Positions 1 through 5,731 of a stretch of DNA of 11,236 nucleotides are shown one piece after another. The position numbers and the translations under genes are program-made. The notes under the pieces were generated by a model that worked only from the letters and a program-made list of their open reading frames with translations, did not search any database and had not been told where the DNA came from. The DNA comes from Caldifarciminota bacterium (lineage in GTDB: Bacteria > Hydrothermota > Tepidihabitantia > Tepidihabitantales > JAOUPE01). Within the stretch, counting starts at the first letter, position 1, and every line of letters starts with the position of its first letter. The DNA is taken from contig JAOUPE010000027.1 in the NCBI GenBank assembly GCA_029880025.1, positions 1 through 11,236 of the forward strand, given 5' to 3'.

Positions 1-2
1 TT

Positions 3-1139
3 CTTATTACCTTACTAATTTTAAGATGCCTGCCTCGTGTCAAACCGGTCCAGTTTCCGGCTGAACCTGAGGTGAGAGTTGCTTTATTAACCGGACAAGC
101 CCGAGTCGGAATAAGCGCTACCGCACCATTTACAATTTACGCTGGTAATGAAAAAAGAACCATCCCTTCAGGTGCGATATGCCGGATTTCCCATTATAAT
201 ACGGTTACGGTTCAAGGTGCAATTTGGCTGAAAAAAGCCAATTTTCCGATTCAAATTAAATCAGAATCAACCGGATTAATTACCATCGGAAATAGAAGAT
301 ATCGTGGCTATTTAGAGGTGAGAAAGGACCAGGCAGGACAACTGACTATTATTAATGTCCTACCCTTAGAAAAGTATCTGTTTGGTGTTGTGCCGTGTGA
401 GATTGGGAGAGTTAAGGATAAGACATTTGAGGCAGTAAAAGCGCAAGCGATTGCGGCACGAAGTTATACGGTCAGCCATTTTGGCTGGTTTGAACATCAA
501 GGGTTTGATGTGTTCGCCACTTATCTTCGTGACCAGGAATACCGGGGTGCAGGATTCGAAACCGAAATGACAACCAAAGCGGTTCTTGCCACATATGGCA
601 TAGTAGCAGTTCATCGGAATCAGGCGATTGAGGCAAAGTATCATTCGACTTGCGGAGGTTTTACGGTCGGGACAAAAGCACCTTACTTGCGTGCCCATCC
701 GGATACACCTGGTCACCGCAAAGGGAAAAAACCATTCTGCTCTAAATCGCCGCATTTCCTCTGGCGAAAAAAATTGAGCCATGCCGAATTGGTTGCTGTC
801 CTAACCAAGATTTTGCCTGATATTAAACCTCAGCCGAAGATAAAATCAATAAAATTGGAAACCGACCGACATTCGCAACGTAACCGGTTCGTTCAGGTTA
901 GAATCGGTCGAGCTCGATATAAGATAAAATCAGAGGTGCTGCGACAAGCCTTAGATTTAAAAACTAATTTCTATTCGGTCAAGTTAACCCGACGTTCGAT
1001 TAATTTTATTGGTCATGGCTATGGTCACGGCATTGGATTATGTCAGTTTGGTGCCCTGGAAATGTCGAGAAGGGGTTATTCGTGTGAACAGATTATAAAT
1101 CACTATTATCCGGGCACGAAACTGAAAAGAATATATTGA
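3..1139 (+). CDS. SpoIID/LytB-domain protein, 5' end truncated by window edge
   Basis: The product belongs to the SpoIID/LytB family, whose best-known member is a lytic transglycosylase that cleaves glycan strands in the cell wall. Visible family marks are the V-V-P-x-E-I stretch with its candidate catalytic Glu at 399-401, followed by a K-A-Q-A-I-A-A-R-S-Y block. An H-S-T-C-G-G segment (642-659) comes next, and the C-terminal G-H-G-x-G-H-G-x-G motif begins at 1011. A GTG occurs at 72, but the frame stays open to position 3 and encodes a hydrophobic run (L-I-T-L-L-I-L) before the mature domain. The real start therefore lies upstream of the window and the protein is exported. A Cys follows the hydrophobic run, but Arg just before it makes a lipobox unlikely. 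SpoIID-domain proteins also occur in non-sporulating bacteria, so sporulation is not implied. The family call is firm; the exact role is unknown. Confidence 0.93.
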   Translation, partial: LITLLILRCLPRVKPVQFPAEPEVRVALLTGQARVGISATAPFTIYAGNEKRTIPSGAICRISHYNTVTVQGAIWLKKANFPIQIKSESTGLITIGNRRYRGYLEVRKDQAGQLTIINVLPLEKYLFGVVPCEIGRVKDKTFEAVKAQAIAARSYTVSHFGWFEHQGFDVFATYLRDQEYRGAGFETEMTTKAVLATYGIVAVHRNQAIEAKYHSTCGGFTVGTKAPYLRAHPDTPGHRKGKKPFCSKSPHFLWRKKLSHAELVAVLTKILPDIKPQPKIKSIKLETDRHSQRNRFVQVRIGRARYKIKSEVLRQALDLKTNFYSVKLTRRSINFIGHGYGHGIGLCQFGALEMSRRGYSCEQIINHYYPGTKLKRIY

Positions 1140-1147
1140 TTTACTAA

Positions 1148-1161
1148 ACCCAACTCTGGGT
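1148..1161 (+). terminator. Weak hairpin after the SpoIID-type gene
   Basis: A 5-bp stem (ACCCA/TGGGT) with a 4-nt loop lies 9 nt after the stop codon. No T-run follows on the plus strand, so it is at best a weak or factor-assisted terminator and may be chance. Confidence 0.2.
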
Positions 1162-1237
1162 CAAAGCCAAAATTAGAATACTAATAAATTTTGAATTAAA
1201 GGATGAAAGCAACGATTTCTATTTTGTGGCAGCAATG

Positions 1238-1266
1238 ATGAAGTAAAGAGTTATTCTTTACTTCAT
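1238..1266 (-). terminator. 12-bp perfect hairpin at the 3' end of the arginine decarboxylase gene
   Basis: ATGAAGTAAAGA (1238-1249) is an exact reverse complement of 1255-1266, leaving a 5-nt loop. The stem includes the TGA stop codon of the minus-strand gene (1263-1265). No T-tract follows on either strand, so it is not a textbook intrinsic terminator. It could act as a 3' mRNA-stabilising structure, or as a boundary between the two convergent genes. Confidence 0.4.
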
Positions 1267-1805
1267 GGAATGAGGACCGCTGCCGCGATAACGGTAGTCC
1301 AAGATCCCCGTTTGTCGCCGATTGCGGTCTGGGTGATGTTGAGCGTCCGCACAATCTTGGTTGAAATTTTCCAGATTTCTTTCCGTTCATCGTAACTGAT
1401 GTTAGGGTCAAATTCAACCCCTAAGGTCGTGGCAAGCATTTGGGCAGCTAAATCTTCGGCATAATCACCGGCTTTTTCATCGGTTTCGCCATAAGAATGA
1501 TATTCGGAAAGATAACCGTACTGATTCTTTTCTTTAGGCACGGCAACGCCAATCGAAGCAGAAATCAGTCGGTGTGGTTCATTACTTTCATTCTGGCTCA
1601 TAACACAATGGATTATTTCACCTGGTGATAGATATTGAAGTCCACGCGCCTTTGAGATTATTTTGGCATTTGGCGGGAAAATACTTGAAACTCGGACAAT
1701 GTTATAGGAAGCGATTCGGGCATCGCGCAGTGCCGCCTCAAAACTGGAAAGTCGGTCGCGGTGTCGGCCAACACCCTTGGTTAGAAAGATTTTTTTCGGT
1801 ATCAT
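1263..1805 (-). CDS. pdaD: Pyruvoyl-dependent arginine decarboxylase (PvlArgDC)
   Basis: The predicted enzyme converts arginine to agmatine and CO2, the first step of an agmatine route to polyamines. It carries no PLP; its cofactor is a pyruvoyl group made by self-cleavage of the proenzyme. The diagnostic site V-S-S-I-F-P-P is present with Ser40-Ser41, so cleavage should leave a beta chain of about 40 residues and an alpha chain beginning with pyruvate derived from Ser41. Downstream, the family segment [10 protein letters not shown] precedes E-D-L-A-A-Q-M-L, and the C-terminus has the expected [11 protein letters not shown]. The 180-residue length fits the family. I chose the ATG at 1805; a TTG 13 codons upstream adds a basic tail outside the conserved fold. 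The ribosome site is weak and I see no convincing promoter, so read-through from the tRNA side is possible. No agmatinase or other polyamine gene lies nearby. Confidence 0.93.
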   Translation of the reverse strand: MIPKKIFLTKGVGRHRDRLSSFEAALRDARIASYNIVRVSSIFPPNAKIISKARGLQYLSPGEIIHCVMSQNESNEPHRLISASIGVAVPKEKNQYGYLSEYHSYGETDEKAGDYAEDLAAQMLATTLGVEFDPNISYDERKEIWKISTKIVRTLNITQTAIGDKRGSWTTVIAAAVLIP

Positions 1806-1886
1806 CTTTAGTTTTCTACGCCGTTGAATATAGGGCAACGGCAATTAAACCGATTTTCTTCAGTTCAATTCTTAAGAAAATCGGAA

Positions 1887-1959
1887 TGGAGCAGACCAGA
1901 TTTGAACTGGCGACCTCCAGAGTGCGATTCTGGCGCTCTCCCAACTGAGCTACTGCCCC
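1887..1959 (-). tRNA. tRNA-Ala(CGC)
   Basis: The minus strand folds into a complete 73-nt cloverleaf. The acceptor pairs GGGGCAG with CTGCTCC, the D stem pairs GCTC with GAGC, the anticodon stem pairs CCAGA with TCTGG, and the T stem pairs GCCAG with CTGGT. The anticodon loop ATCGCAC places CGC at positions 34-36, reading the Ala codon GCG. Independent support comes from the acceptor stem, where the third pair is G3:U70, the alanine identity element, with A73 as discriminator. The 3' CCA is not encoded and must be added enzymatically. The gene lies between the cyclophilin-fold gene and the arginine decarboxylase gene, all on the same strand. Confidence 0.96.
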
Positions 1960-2009
1960 TTTGTTTCGAGCAAATTTAAAATTCCGCAATGGCTTGAAAT
2001 TCATGTTTG

Positions 2010-2396
2010 TTATCCTAGATATTTCTCGATTTTAATCTCGAAACGCAAAATCTTACGGAAATCGTCCGGTTTACAATCAAGCTTACCAACTACCGTTATT
2101 GGCGCAGCTGGAATTATCGAATTGCCAGTACTCAAAGGCGTTGGGCCAAAAAATAAGCAAAGGGCATGACCCTCGGGCCAGTAGGCGATATCGCCAAGCT
2201 TTACCTCGGTCACCGGCACTTCGTTTTCTAATTTTACCGGTGCGTAGAAATATATTTCCTGACCCCATACTTCACCGCGGCTTTGAAACGGTAGCACCCT
2301 GAAGATTTCAGCCGCGGTTTTAGTATCGTTCAAGGTGCCGCGGAAATTAAAACCACCGATGTTTATTTTGATCTTTTTAATTTCGGGTTGTTGCAT
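2010..2396 (-). CDS. Cyclophilin-like fold protein, TM1367 type
   Basis: This 128-residue protein resembles the small family typified by Thermotoga TM1367, which has a compact cyclophilin-like beta-barrel fold and no established function. Visible marks are the N-terminal F-x-G-T-L-N-D-T-x-T-A segment, a central E-V-W-G-Q-E-I-Y-F, and the strongly conserved-looking G-D-I-A-Y-W-P-E-G-H-A-L-C-L-F-F-G-P-T-P stretch. The length matches the family. There is no signal peptide or membrane segment, so it should be cytoplasmic. The ATG at 2396 has no clear Shine-Dalgarno site but lies 12 nt after a -10-like box, which supports this start and suggests a very short leader. It is transcribed toward tRNA-Ala. 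Peptidyl-prolyl isomerase activity should not be assumed from the fold. Confidence 0.85.
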   Translation of the reverse strand: MQQPEIKKIKINIGGFNFRGTLNDTKTAAEIFRVLPFQSRGEVWGQEIYFYAPVKLENEVPVTEVKLGDIAYWPEGHALCLFFGPTPLSTGNSIIPAAPITVVGKLDCKPDDFRKILRFEIKIEKYLG

Positions 2397-2408
2397 CTTT
2401 CGAATTGA

Positions 2409-2436
2409 ATCTTAATTAAATAATTTTCTTTGTCAA
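2409..2436 (-). promoter_or_regulatory. Sigma70-type promoter for the cyclophilin-fold gene
   Basis: On the minus strand a perfect TTGACA (2436-2431) is followed after 16 nt by TAAGAT (2414-2409), which matches four of six consensus bases. The ATG at 2396 comes 12 nt after the -10 box, leaving a leader of only about 5-6 nt. Confidence 0.55.
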
Positions 2437-2471
2437 TCGAAAAACTTTTTGAAGTGGAAATTATTGACAAA
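2429..2471. repeat. 9-bp inverted repeat carrying both divergent -35 boxes
   Basis: TTTGTCAAT (2429-2437) and ATTGACAAA (2463-2471) are exact reverse complements, 25 bp apart. Each arm contains the TTGACA of one of the two divergent promoters. Symmetry is partly expected from two consensus -35 boxes, but it extends three bases beyond the hexamers. Confidence 0.6.
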
Positions 2472-2491
2472 CCGATATTTTTTGCTATAAT
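2464..2491 (+). promoter_or_regulatory. Consensus sigma70-type promoter for the OmpA-family gene
   Basis: TTGACA (2464-2469) and TATAAT (2486-2491) match the consensus at all twelve positions with a 16-nt spacer. Transcription should begin near 2498, giving a leader of about 88 nt. This is the strongest promoter in the window, as expected for an abundant envelope protein. Confidence 0.85.
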
Positions 2492-2497
2492 ATATTT

Positions 2498-2585
2498 ACT
2501 AACCGCCATTTATCCCACGAAAAAAGATTGAAGGATACCAAATCGGGGTATGAATTAAAAACCTTTACAGGGAAAGGAGCAGGAA
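2498..2585 (+). promoter_or_regulatory. 5' leader of the OmpA-family gene with strong RBS and possible RBS-masking hairpin
   Basis: A strong Shine-Dalgarno run AAAGGAG (2573-2579) lies 6 nt before the ATG at 2586. CCTTT (2562-2566) can pair with AAAGG (2573-2577) across a 6-nt loop and would mask that site. A second small stem pairs ATACC (2535-2539) with GGTAT (2547-2551). I recognise no known riboswitch here. The leader coordinates depend on the predicted transcription start. Confidence 0.45.
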
Positions 2586-4244
2586 ATGAGCAAGAAAGCC
2601 ATAATTCTATTATCCGTGGCGATGTTTTGCCAGTGTCTATTTGGCACCTCAGGTTTGGGCGGGGGCAGAGGGTTATTTCGAATCCAGGATGCCCAGAATG
2701 AAGGTCCAAATATGTTATCAATCTCATCCCGATTTATGTTCCGACGCGATAATTTAGGTTCGCTGCGCCAGTACCGTGGTCCATTCTTTGCACCAGAATT
2801 TAGTTACTCACCGTTAAACAATTTAGAGTTCTTTGGTTCGATTGCAGGAAACTTCACCTATCAATCGGTTCCGGATAAAGATTATCATTATGATTGGCAC
2901 GGTGAAATCTTTGGTTCAAAGGTGTCGTTTCTTGATTTGCCGGTAGCAAAATTCGGTGTGCTCGGCTTTGTTAACCTTGCCCGAAAAAATAAAGTCTTTT
3001 TGGATTCAGCGATGATTCCGGGTCCTGGGTACCGAGCCCTGGTGACACTTGATTTGGCTGATGCTTTTCTTACTTTGCCAACCTTTACTTTAAATGGCGG
3101 CGAGACATTTGGCGAGGATAGGGTGATTTTCCTTGGTTGCGGCACCGAAATGGCAACCAGACTTTTCCGGGTTTTTCTTGAAGCATCAACTGAGCAGAAA
3201 TGGGGTGAAGCAATTTTCGGCAATAGTGCAAAAATTCGAATCACGCCTGGTATCCGTGCCCGTTTTCCGTTTGGTTTAGGGCTTGAAGGCGGTGTCGAAT
3301 TCGGTTTGACCGCTGCCACACCGGACTATGTAGCAATTTTAGGTATAAACTACACTGGACCACTAATCCCGGCTCGACCCCAGGCATTTGGGACAATAAC
3401 CGGTAGAGTGGTAGATGCTTTAACCGGTGCGCCAATCCCGGCTCAAATCAAAATGTTAAAATATCGTCTTGGCTCGGTTCGTAACGACCCGAAGACCGGC
3501 GTTTTCACGATTCGGAATGTTCCGGTAGGAGTAACCGTGGTCCAAGTCCAGAACAGTTTGTTTCATAGTCAGTCTTTACCTTTGACCATAAAAGAGGATG
3601 AGGTTACTGCCGCCAATTTTGAGTTGAAAAAGATTCATGTTTCGGGCAGTTTTGCCGGGATGGTTACCGACGCAAAAAATGACCAACCATTACAAGCGAG
3701 TATCACGATACAAGGCGATAAGATTATTGAAATTGAATCGGACCCTTTTACTGGATTTTTCCAATTGGAAAATATACCAGTTGGTGTTCATACCGTATAT
3801 ACTAAAAAAGACGGCTACTCTTCGGCGATAGCCTTATTAGAAGTTAAAGAAAACGAAAGTACAATAAAGAACTTTAAATTAGTAAAGGCCGGCACACGAA
3901 TCGTTCTGCACGGTCTAAAATTTAATTTCGATAAGGCGACAATCAAACCGGAATCTTATTCGATTTTGGACGATGCGGCAAAAATCTTACTGGAAAATCC
4001 TAATATTAGTGTTGAAATTCAGGGTTATACCGATTCCAGTGGTAGTTATGAATATAACCAAAGACTCTCGTTAAAAAGGGCATATGCGGTAGTTAATTAC
4101 ATTGTGCAAAACTATGGGGTCAATCCGGTAAGACTTCTTGCCAAAGGTTTTGGTGAAATGAATCCAATTGCACCTAATGATAGCAAAGAGGGTAGAATCA
4201 TGAATCGAAGGGTAGAATTCTTGGTCTTAGAACATAAAAAGTAA
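2586..4244 (+). CDS. OmpA-family outer membrane protein with two carboxypeptidase-regulatory-like domains
   Basis: This 552-residue envelope protein probably anchors the outer membrane to peptidoglycan. An N-terminal signal peptide (basic K-K, then a hydrophobic run to about residue 20) is followed by a region to about 265. That region is rich in alternating aromatic and polar residues and in F-G, G-L and L-G pairs, which suggests a beta-barrel. Two carboxypeptidase-regulatory-like beta-sandwich domains follow (about 269-340 and 356-430), opening with T-G-R-V-V-D and A-G-M-V-T-D. The OmpA C-terminal domain spans about 438-550, with L-K-F-N-F-D-K-A, G-Y-T-D, R-L-S-L-K-R-A, G-F-G-E and N-R-R-V-E-F. 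Asp483 and Arg498 have the same 15-residue spacing as the diaminopimelate-binding pair of Acinetobacter OmpA. The ATG at 2586 is fixed by a good Shine-Dalgarno site. The sandwich domains may act as a periplasmic spacer. The barrel assignment is inference. Confidence 0.9.
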   Translation: MSKKAIILLSVAMFCQCLFGTSGLGGGRGLFRIQDAQNEGPNMLSISSRFMFRRDNLGSLRQYRGPFFAPEFSYSPLNNLEFFGSIAGNFTYQSVPDKDYHYDWHGEIFGSKVSFLDLPVAKFGVLGFVNLARKNKVFLDSAMIPGPGYRALVTLDLADAFLTLPTFTLNGGETFGEDRVIFLGCGTEMATRLFRVFLEASTEQKWGEAIFGNSAKIRITPGIRARFPFGLGLEGGVEFGLTAATPDYVAILGINYTGPLIPARPQAFGTITGRVVDALTGAPIPAQIKMLKYRLGSVRNDPKTGVFTIRNVPVGVTVVQVQNSLFHSQSLPLTIKEDEVTAANFELKKIHVSGSFAGMVTDAKNDQPLQASITIQGDKIIEIESDPFTGFFQLENIPVGVHTVYTKKDGYSSAIALLEVKENESTIKNFKLVKAGTRIVLHGLKFNFDKATIKPESYSILDDAAKILLENPNISVEIQGYTDSSGSYEYNQRLSLKRAYAVVNYIVQNYGVNPVRLLAKGFGEMNPIAPNDSKEGRIMNRRVEFLVLEHKK

Positions 4245-4324
4245 GAGCCGCAACTATCGGATAGCAATAAGCATTTAAAAATACATTTCGTAAGGCATAA
4301 AGTCCCCGCTTATCGATTTTAATC

Positions 4325-4352
4325 TGGACAGGTAATCCTCATTCAATAGAAT
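4325..4352 (+). promoter_or_regulatory. Promoter of the MFS gene, likely giving a leaderless mRNA
   Basis: TGGACA (4325-4330) and TAGAAT (4347-4352) each match five of six consensus bases, with a 16-nt spacer. Only 7 nt separate the -10 box from the GTG at 4360, so transcription should begin at or beside the start codon. Confidence 0.55.
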
Positions 4353-4359
4353 GTAGCCT

Positions 4360-5493
4360 GTGTTGAATGTAATCCTTCTCGGTATTACCAGCCTTTTAAC
4401 TGATGCGAGTACCGAGATGGTTTATCCTTTAATTCCCTTATATCTTTCAGCCCGACTCGGTGCCAGTCCAGCGATTATCGGCTTGATCGAGGGAATCGCC
4501 GAGAGTTTGGCAAGCCTCTTAAAAGTCTTTTCCGGCAATTTATCGGACCGGATTCGAAGGCGTAGACCCTTAGCAATCTTTGGTTATAGCTTCTCAAGCA
4601 TAGGCAAATTGATTCTCTATTTGGCTAATGCCTGGGGAGGAGTATTAATAGCAAGGGTAGTTGACCGATTCGGCAAAGGTGTAAGAACCGCACCGCGTGA
4701 TGCCTTGATTGCCGATTCTACCCCATCAAACAAATTGGGTATGGCATACGGTTTACACCGGGCAATGGATACGATTGGAGCCGCAATCGGGGTCACATTG
4801 GCAATAATCCTTATGAGAATGAGCCAGAGCAATTATCCTAAAGTCTTTCTGTTTGCCTTGATTCCAGCGCTTTTAGGTGTCTTTTTCCTGTTTTTTACTA
4901 AAGAGAGACTAATGCCCAATAAAGTCGACAAAAAACAGCCTTTACTTAACTGGCGGGTCCTGCCCAGGCGGCTTAAATTTTTCCTGCTGATTATATTTTT
5001 ATTTGCCTTGGGTAACTCTTCAAATCAATTCTTATTGCTGCGTGCCAAAGATCTTGGTTTTTCCATATTCTCAGTTCTCTTAGTCTATCTTTTTTATAAC
5101 CTTATGTTCGGCATCTTTGCTTTTCCTATTGGAAAATTTTCCGACCGTATCGGCAGAAAAAAGGTATTAATCATCGGATACTTAGTCTATGGCTTAGCCT
5201 ATTTAGGTTTTGCGGTTGCATTTAAGCCCGAAATGGTTTGGTTGCTTTTCGGCATCTATGGTCTTTACAGTGCATTTACCCAAGGTGTTGAAAAAGCATT
5301 AGTTGCAGAGATTGCACCGGAAACGATACGGGGCACAATGATTGGTTTACATGCAACCGTGGTTGGAATCGGTCTTTTTCCAGCTTCGCTTCTGGCTGGT
5401 TTGCTTTGGAATATTTGGGGGGCTTCAGCACCTTTCTATTTTGGCGGTGTGCTTGGTTTTATTTCAGCCCTGGGCTTGGCTTTGGTTTTATAA
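4360..5493 (+). CDS. MFS permease, substrate unknown
   Basis: This 377-residue inner-membrane transporter belongs to the major facilitator superfamily, which moves small solutes by alternating access, often with protons. It has about 11-12 hydrophobic helices. The superfamily loop motif (G-x-x-S-D-R-x-x-R-R) appears twice, at residues 59-69 after helix 2 and from 258 in the second half, as expected from the duplicated 6+6 fold. The opening L-L-T-D-A-S-T-E-M-V-Y-P-L-I-P and the stretch R-V-V-D-R-F-G-K-G-V-R-T-A-P-R-D-A-L-I-A-D are seen in many uncharacterised permeases and do not name a substrate. An in-frame TAG at 4354 limits the start to GTG 4360 or TTG 4363. There is no Shine-Dalgarno site, and the promoter position favours 4360. 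The C-terminus ends right after the last helix. It stands alone between two intergenic regions. Confidence 0.9.
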   Translation: MLNVILLGITSLLTDASTEMVYPLIPLYLSARLGASPAIIGLIEGIAESLASLLKVFSGNLSDRIRRRRPLAIFGYSFSSIGKLILYLANAWGGVLIARVVDRFGKGVRTAPRDALIADSTPSNKLGMAYGLHRAMDTIGAAIGVTLAIILMRMSQSNYPKVFLFALIPALLGVFFLFFTKERLMPNKVDKKQPLLNWRVLPRRLKFFLLIIFLFALGNSSNQFLLLRAKDLGFSIFSVLLVYLFYNLMFGIFAFPIGKFSDRIGRKKVLIIGYLVYGLAYLGFAVAFKPEMVWLLFGIYGLYSAFTQGVEKALVAEIAPETIRGTMIGLHATVVGIGLFPASLLAGLLWNIWGASAPFYFGGVLGFISALGLALVL

Positions 5494-5523
5494 CAGTCAT
5501 TTGATTAATATGGCAAATAAGTC

Positions 5524-5550
5524 CTTAAATTATAAATGCTTATATTTAAG
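5524..5550 (+). terminator. A+T-rich bulged hairpin after the MFS gene
   Basis: CTTAAAT (5524-5530) and ATAA (5532-5535) pair with TTAT (5540-5543) and ATTTAAG (5544-5550). This gives 11 pairs, one bulged T and a 4-nt loop, starting 31 nt after the stop codon. The stem is nearly all A-T and no T-tract follows, so terminator activity is doubtful. Confidence 0.25.
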
Positions 5551-5634
5551 AACATGAAATGATATGAAACCCAATTAAAATTAGCAAAATCAAGATTAAA
5601 AGTCGACTGAAATAGTGTTAAGTAATTAATTTTA

Positions 5635-5699
5635 AAGACCTTATAATAATTTATGTAATATATCAATAATTTTTGGCTAAAATTTGGCTAAAAGGTCTT
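5635..5699. repeat. 8-bp inverted repeat framing the GT2 upstream region
   Basis: AAGACCTT (5635-5642) and AAGGTCTT (5692-5699) are exact reverse complements with 49 nt between them. The right arm touches the -35 box at 5698. The enclosed DNA is very A+T-rich and contains the 11-bp tandem repeat. It could form a cruciform, bring two protein sites together, or be chance. Confidence 0.4.
5672..5693. repeat. Tandem 11-bp direct repeat, candidate operator
   Basis: TTTGGCTAAAA occurs twice with no gap or mismatch (5672-5682 and 5683-5693), ending 4 bp before the -35 box of the GT2 promoter. An 11-bp period is about one helical turn, so a protein bound to each copy would sit on the same face of the DNA. 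This placement suits an activator site. No cognate regulator can be named. Confidence 0.55.
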
Positions 5700-5725
5700 G
5701 ACAAGATTAAAAAGCGTGCTATATT
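5698..5725 (+). promoter_or_regulatory. Promoter of the GT2-flippase-hisC run, likely leaderless
   Basis: A perfect TTGACA (5698-5703) and TATATT (5720-5725, five of six) are 16 nt apart. The only possible start codon, TTG at 5732, follows 6 nt after the -10 box, so the predicted transcription start and the translation start coincide. Confidence 0.75.
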
Positions 5726-5731
5726 TACGGG

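Noticed and set aside
72..74. GTG as the start of the SpoIID-type gene
   Set aside because: The frame is open upstream to position 3 and encodes a hydrophobic export segment, so the true start is beyond the left edge.
366..782. 138-codon minus-strand frame opposite the SpoIID-type gene
   Set aside because: It is fully antisense to a gene with clear family motifs, and its translation has no recognisable domain.
1827..1832. TATATT on the minus strand upstream of the arginine decarboxylase as a -10 box
   Set aside because: No -35-like hexamer lies at a workable distance, so I do not call a promoter.
1625..2004. Short reading frames on both strands across 1625-1948 and 1816-2004
   Set aside because: They run through the tRNA-Ala gene and the start of the decarboxylase. 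The peptide from 1816-2004 is the familiar false translation of a tRNA.
2888..3435. Two minus-strand frames opposite the OmpA-family gene
   Set aside because: They are antisense shadows of a well-supported gene. The protein sequence is low in hydrophobic-core pattern and has no family marks.
3366..3444. Repeated AATCCCGGCTC in the OmpA-family gene
   Set aside because: Both copies encode Ile-Pro-Ala with the same codons at the edges of a domain linker. This is more likely shared codon choice than a mobile repeat.
4340..4353. Small hairpin CATTC/GAATG before the MFS gene
   Set aside because: The stem is 5 bp with a 4-nt loop and overlaps the -10 box. It is not stable enough to report as a terminator or attenuator.
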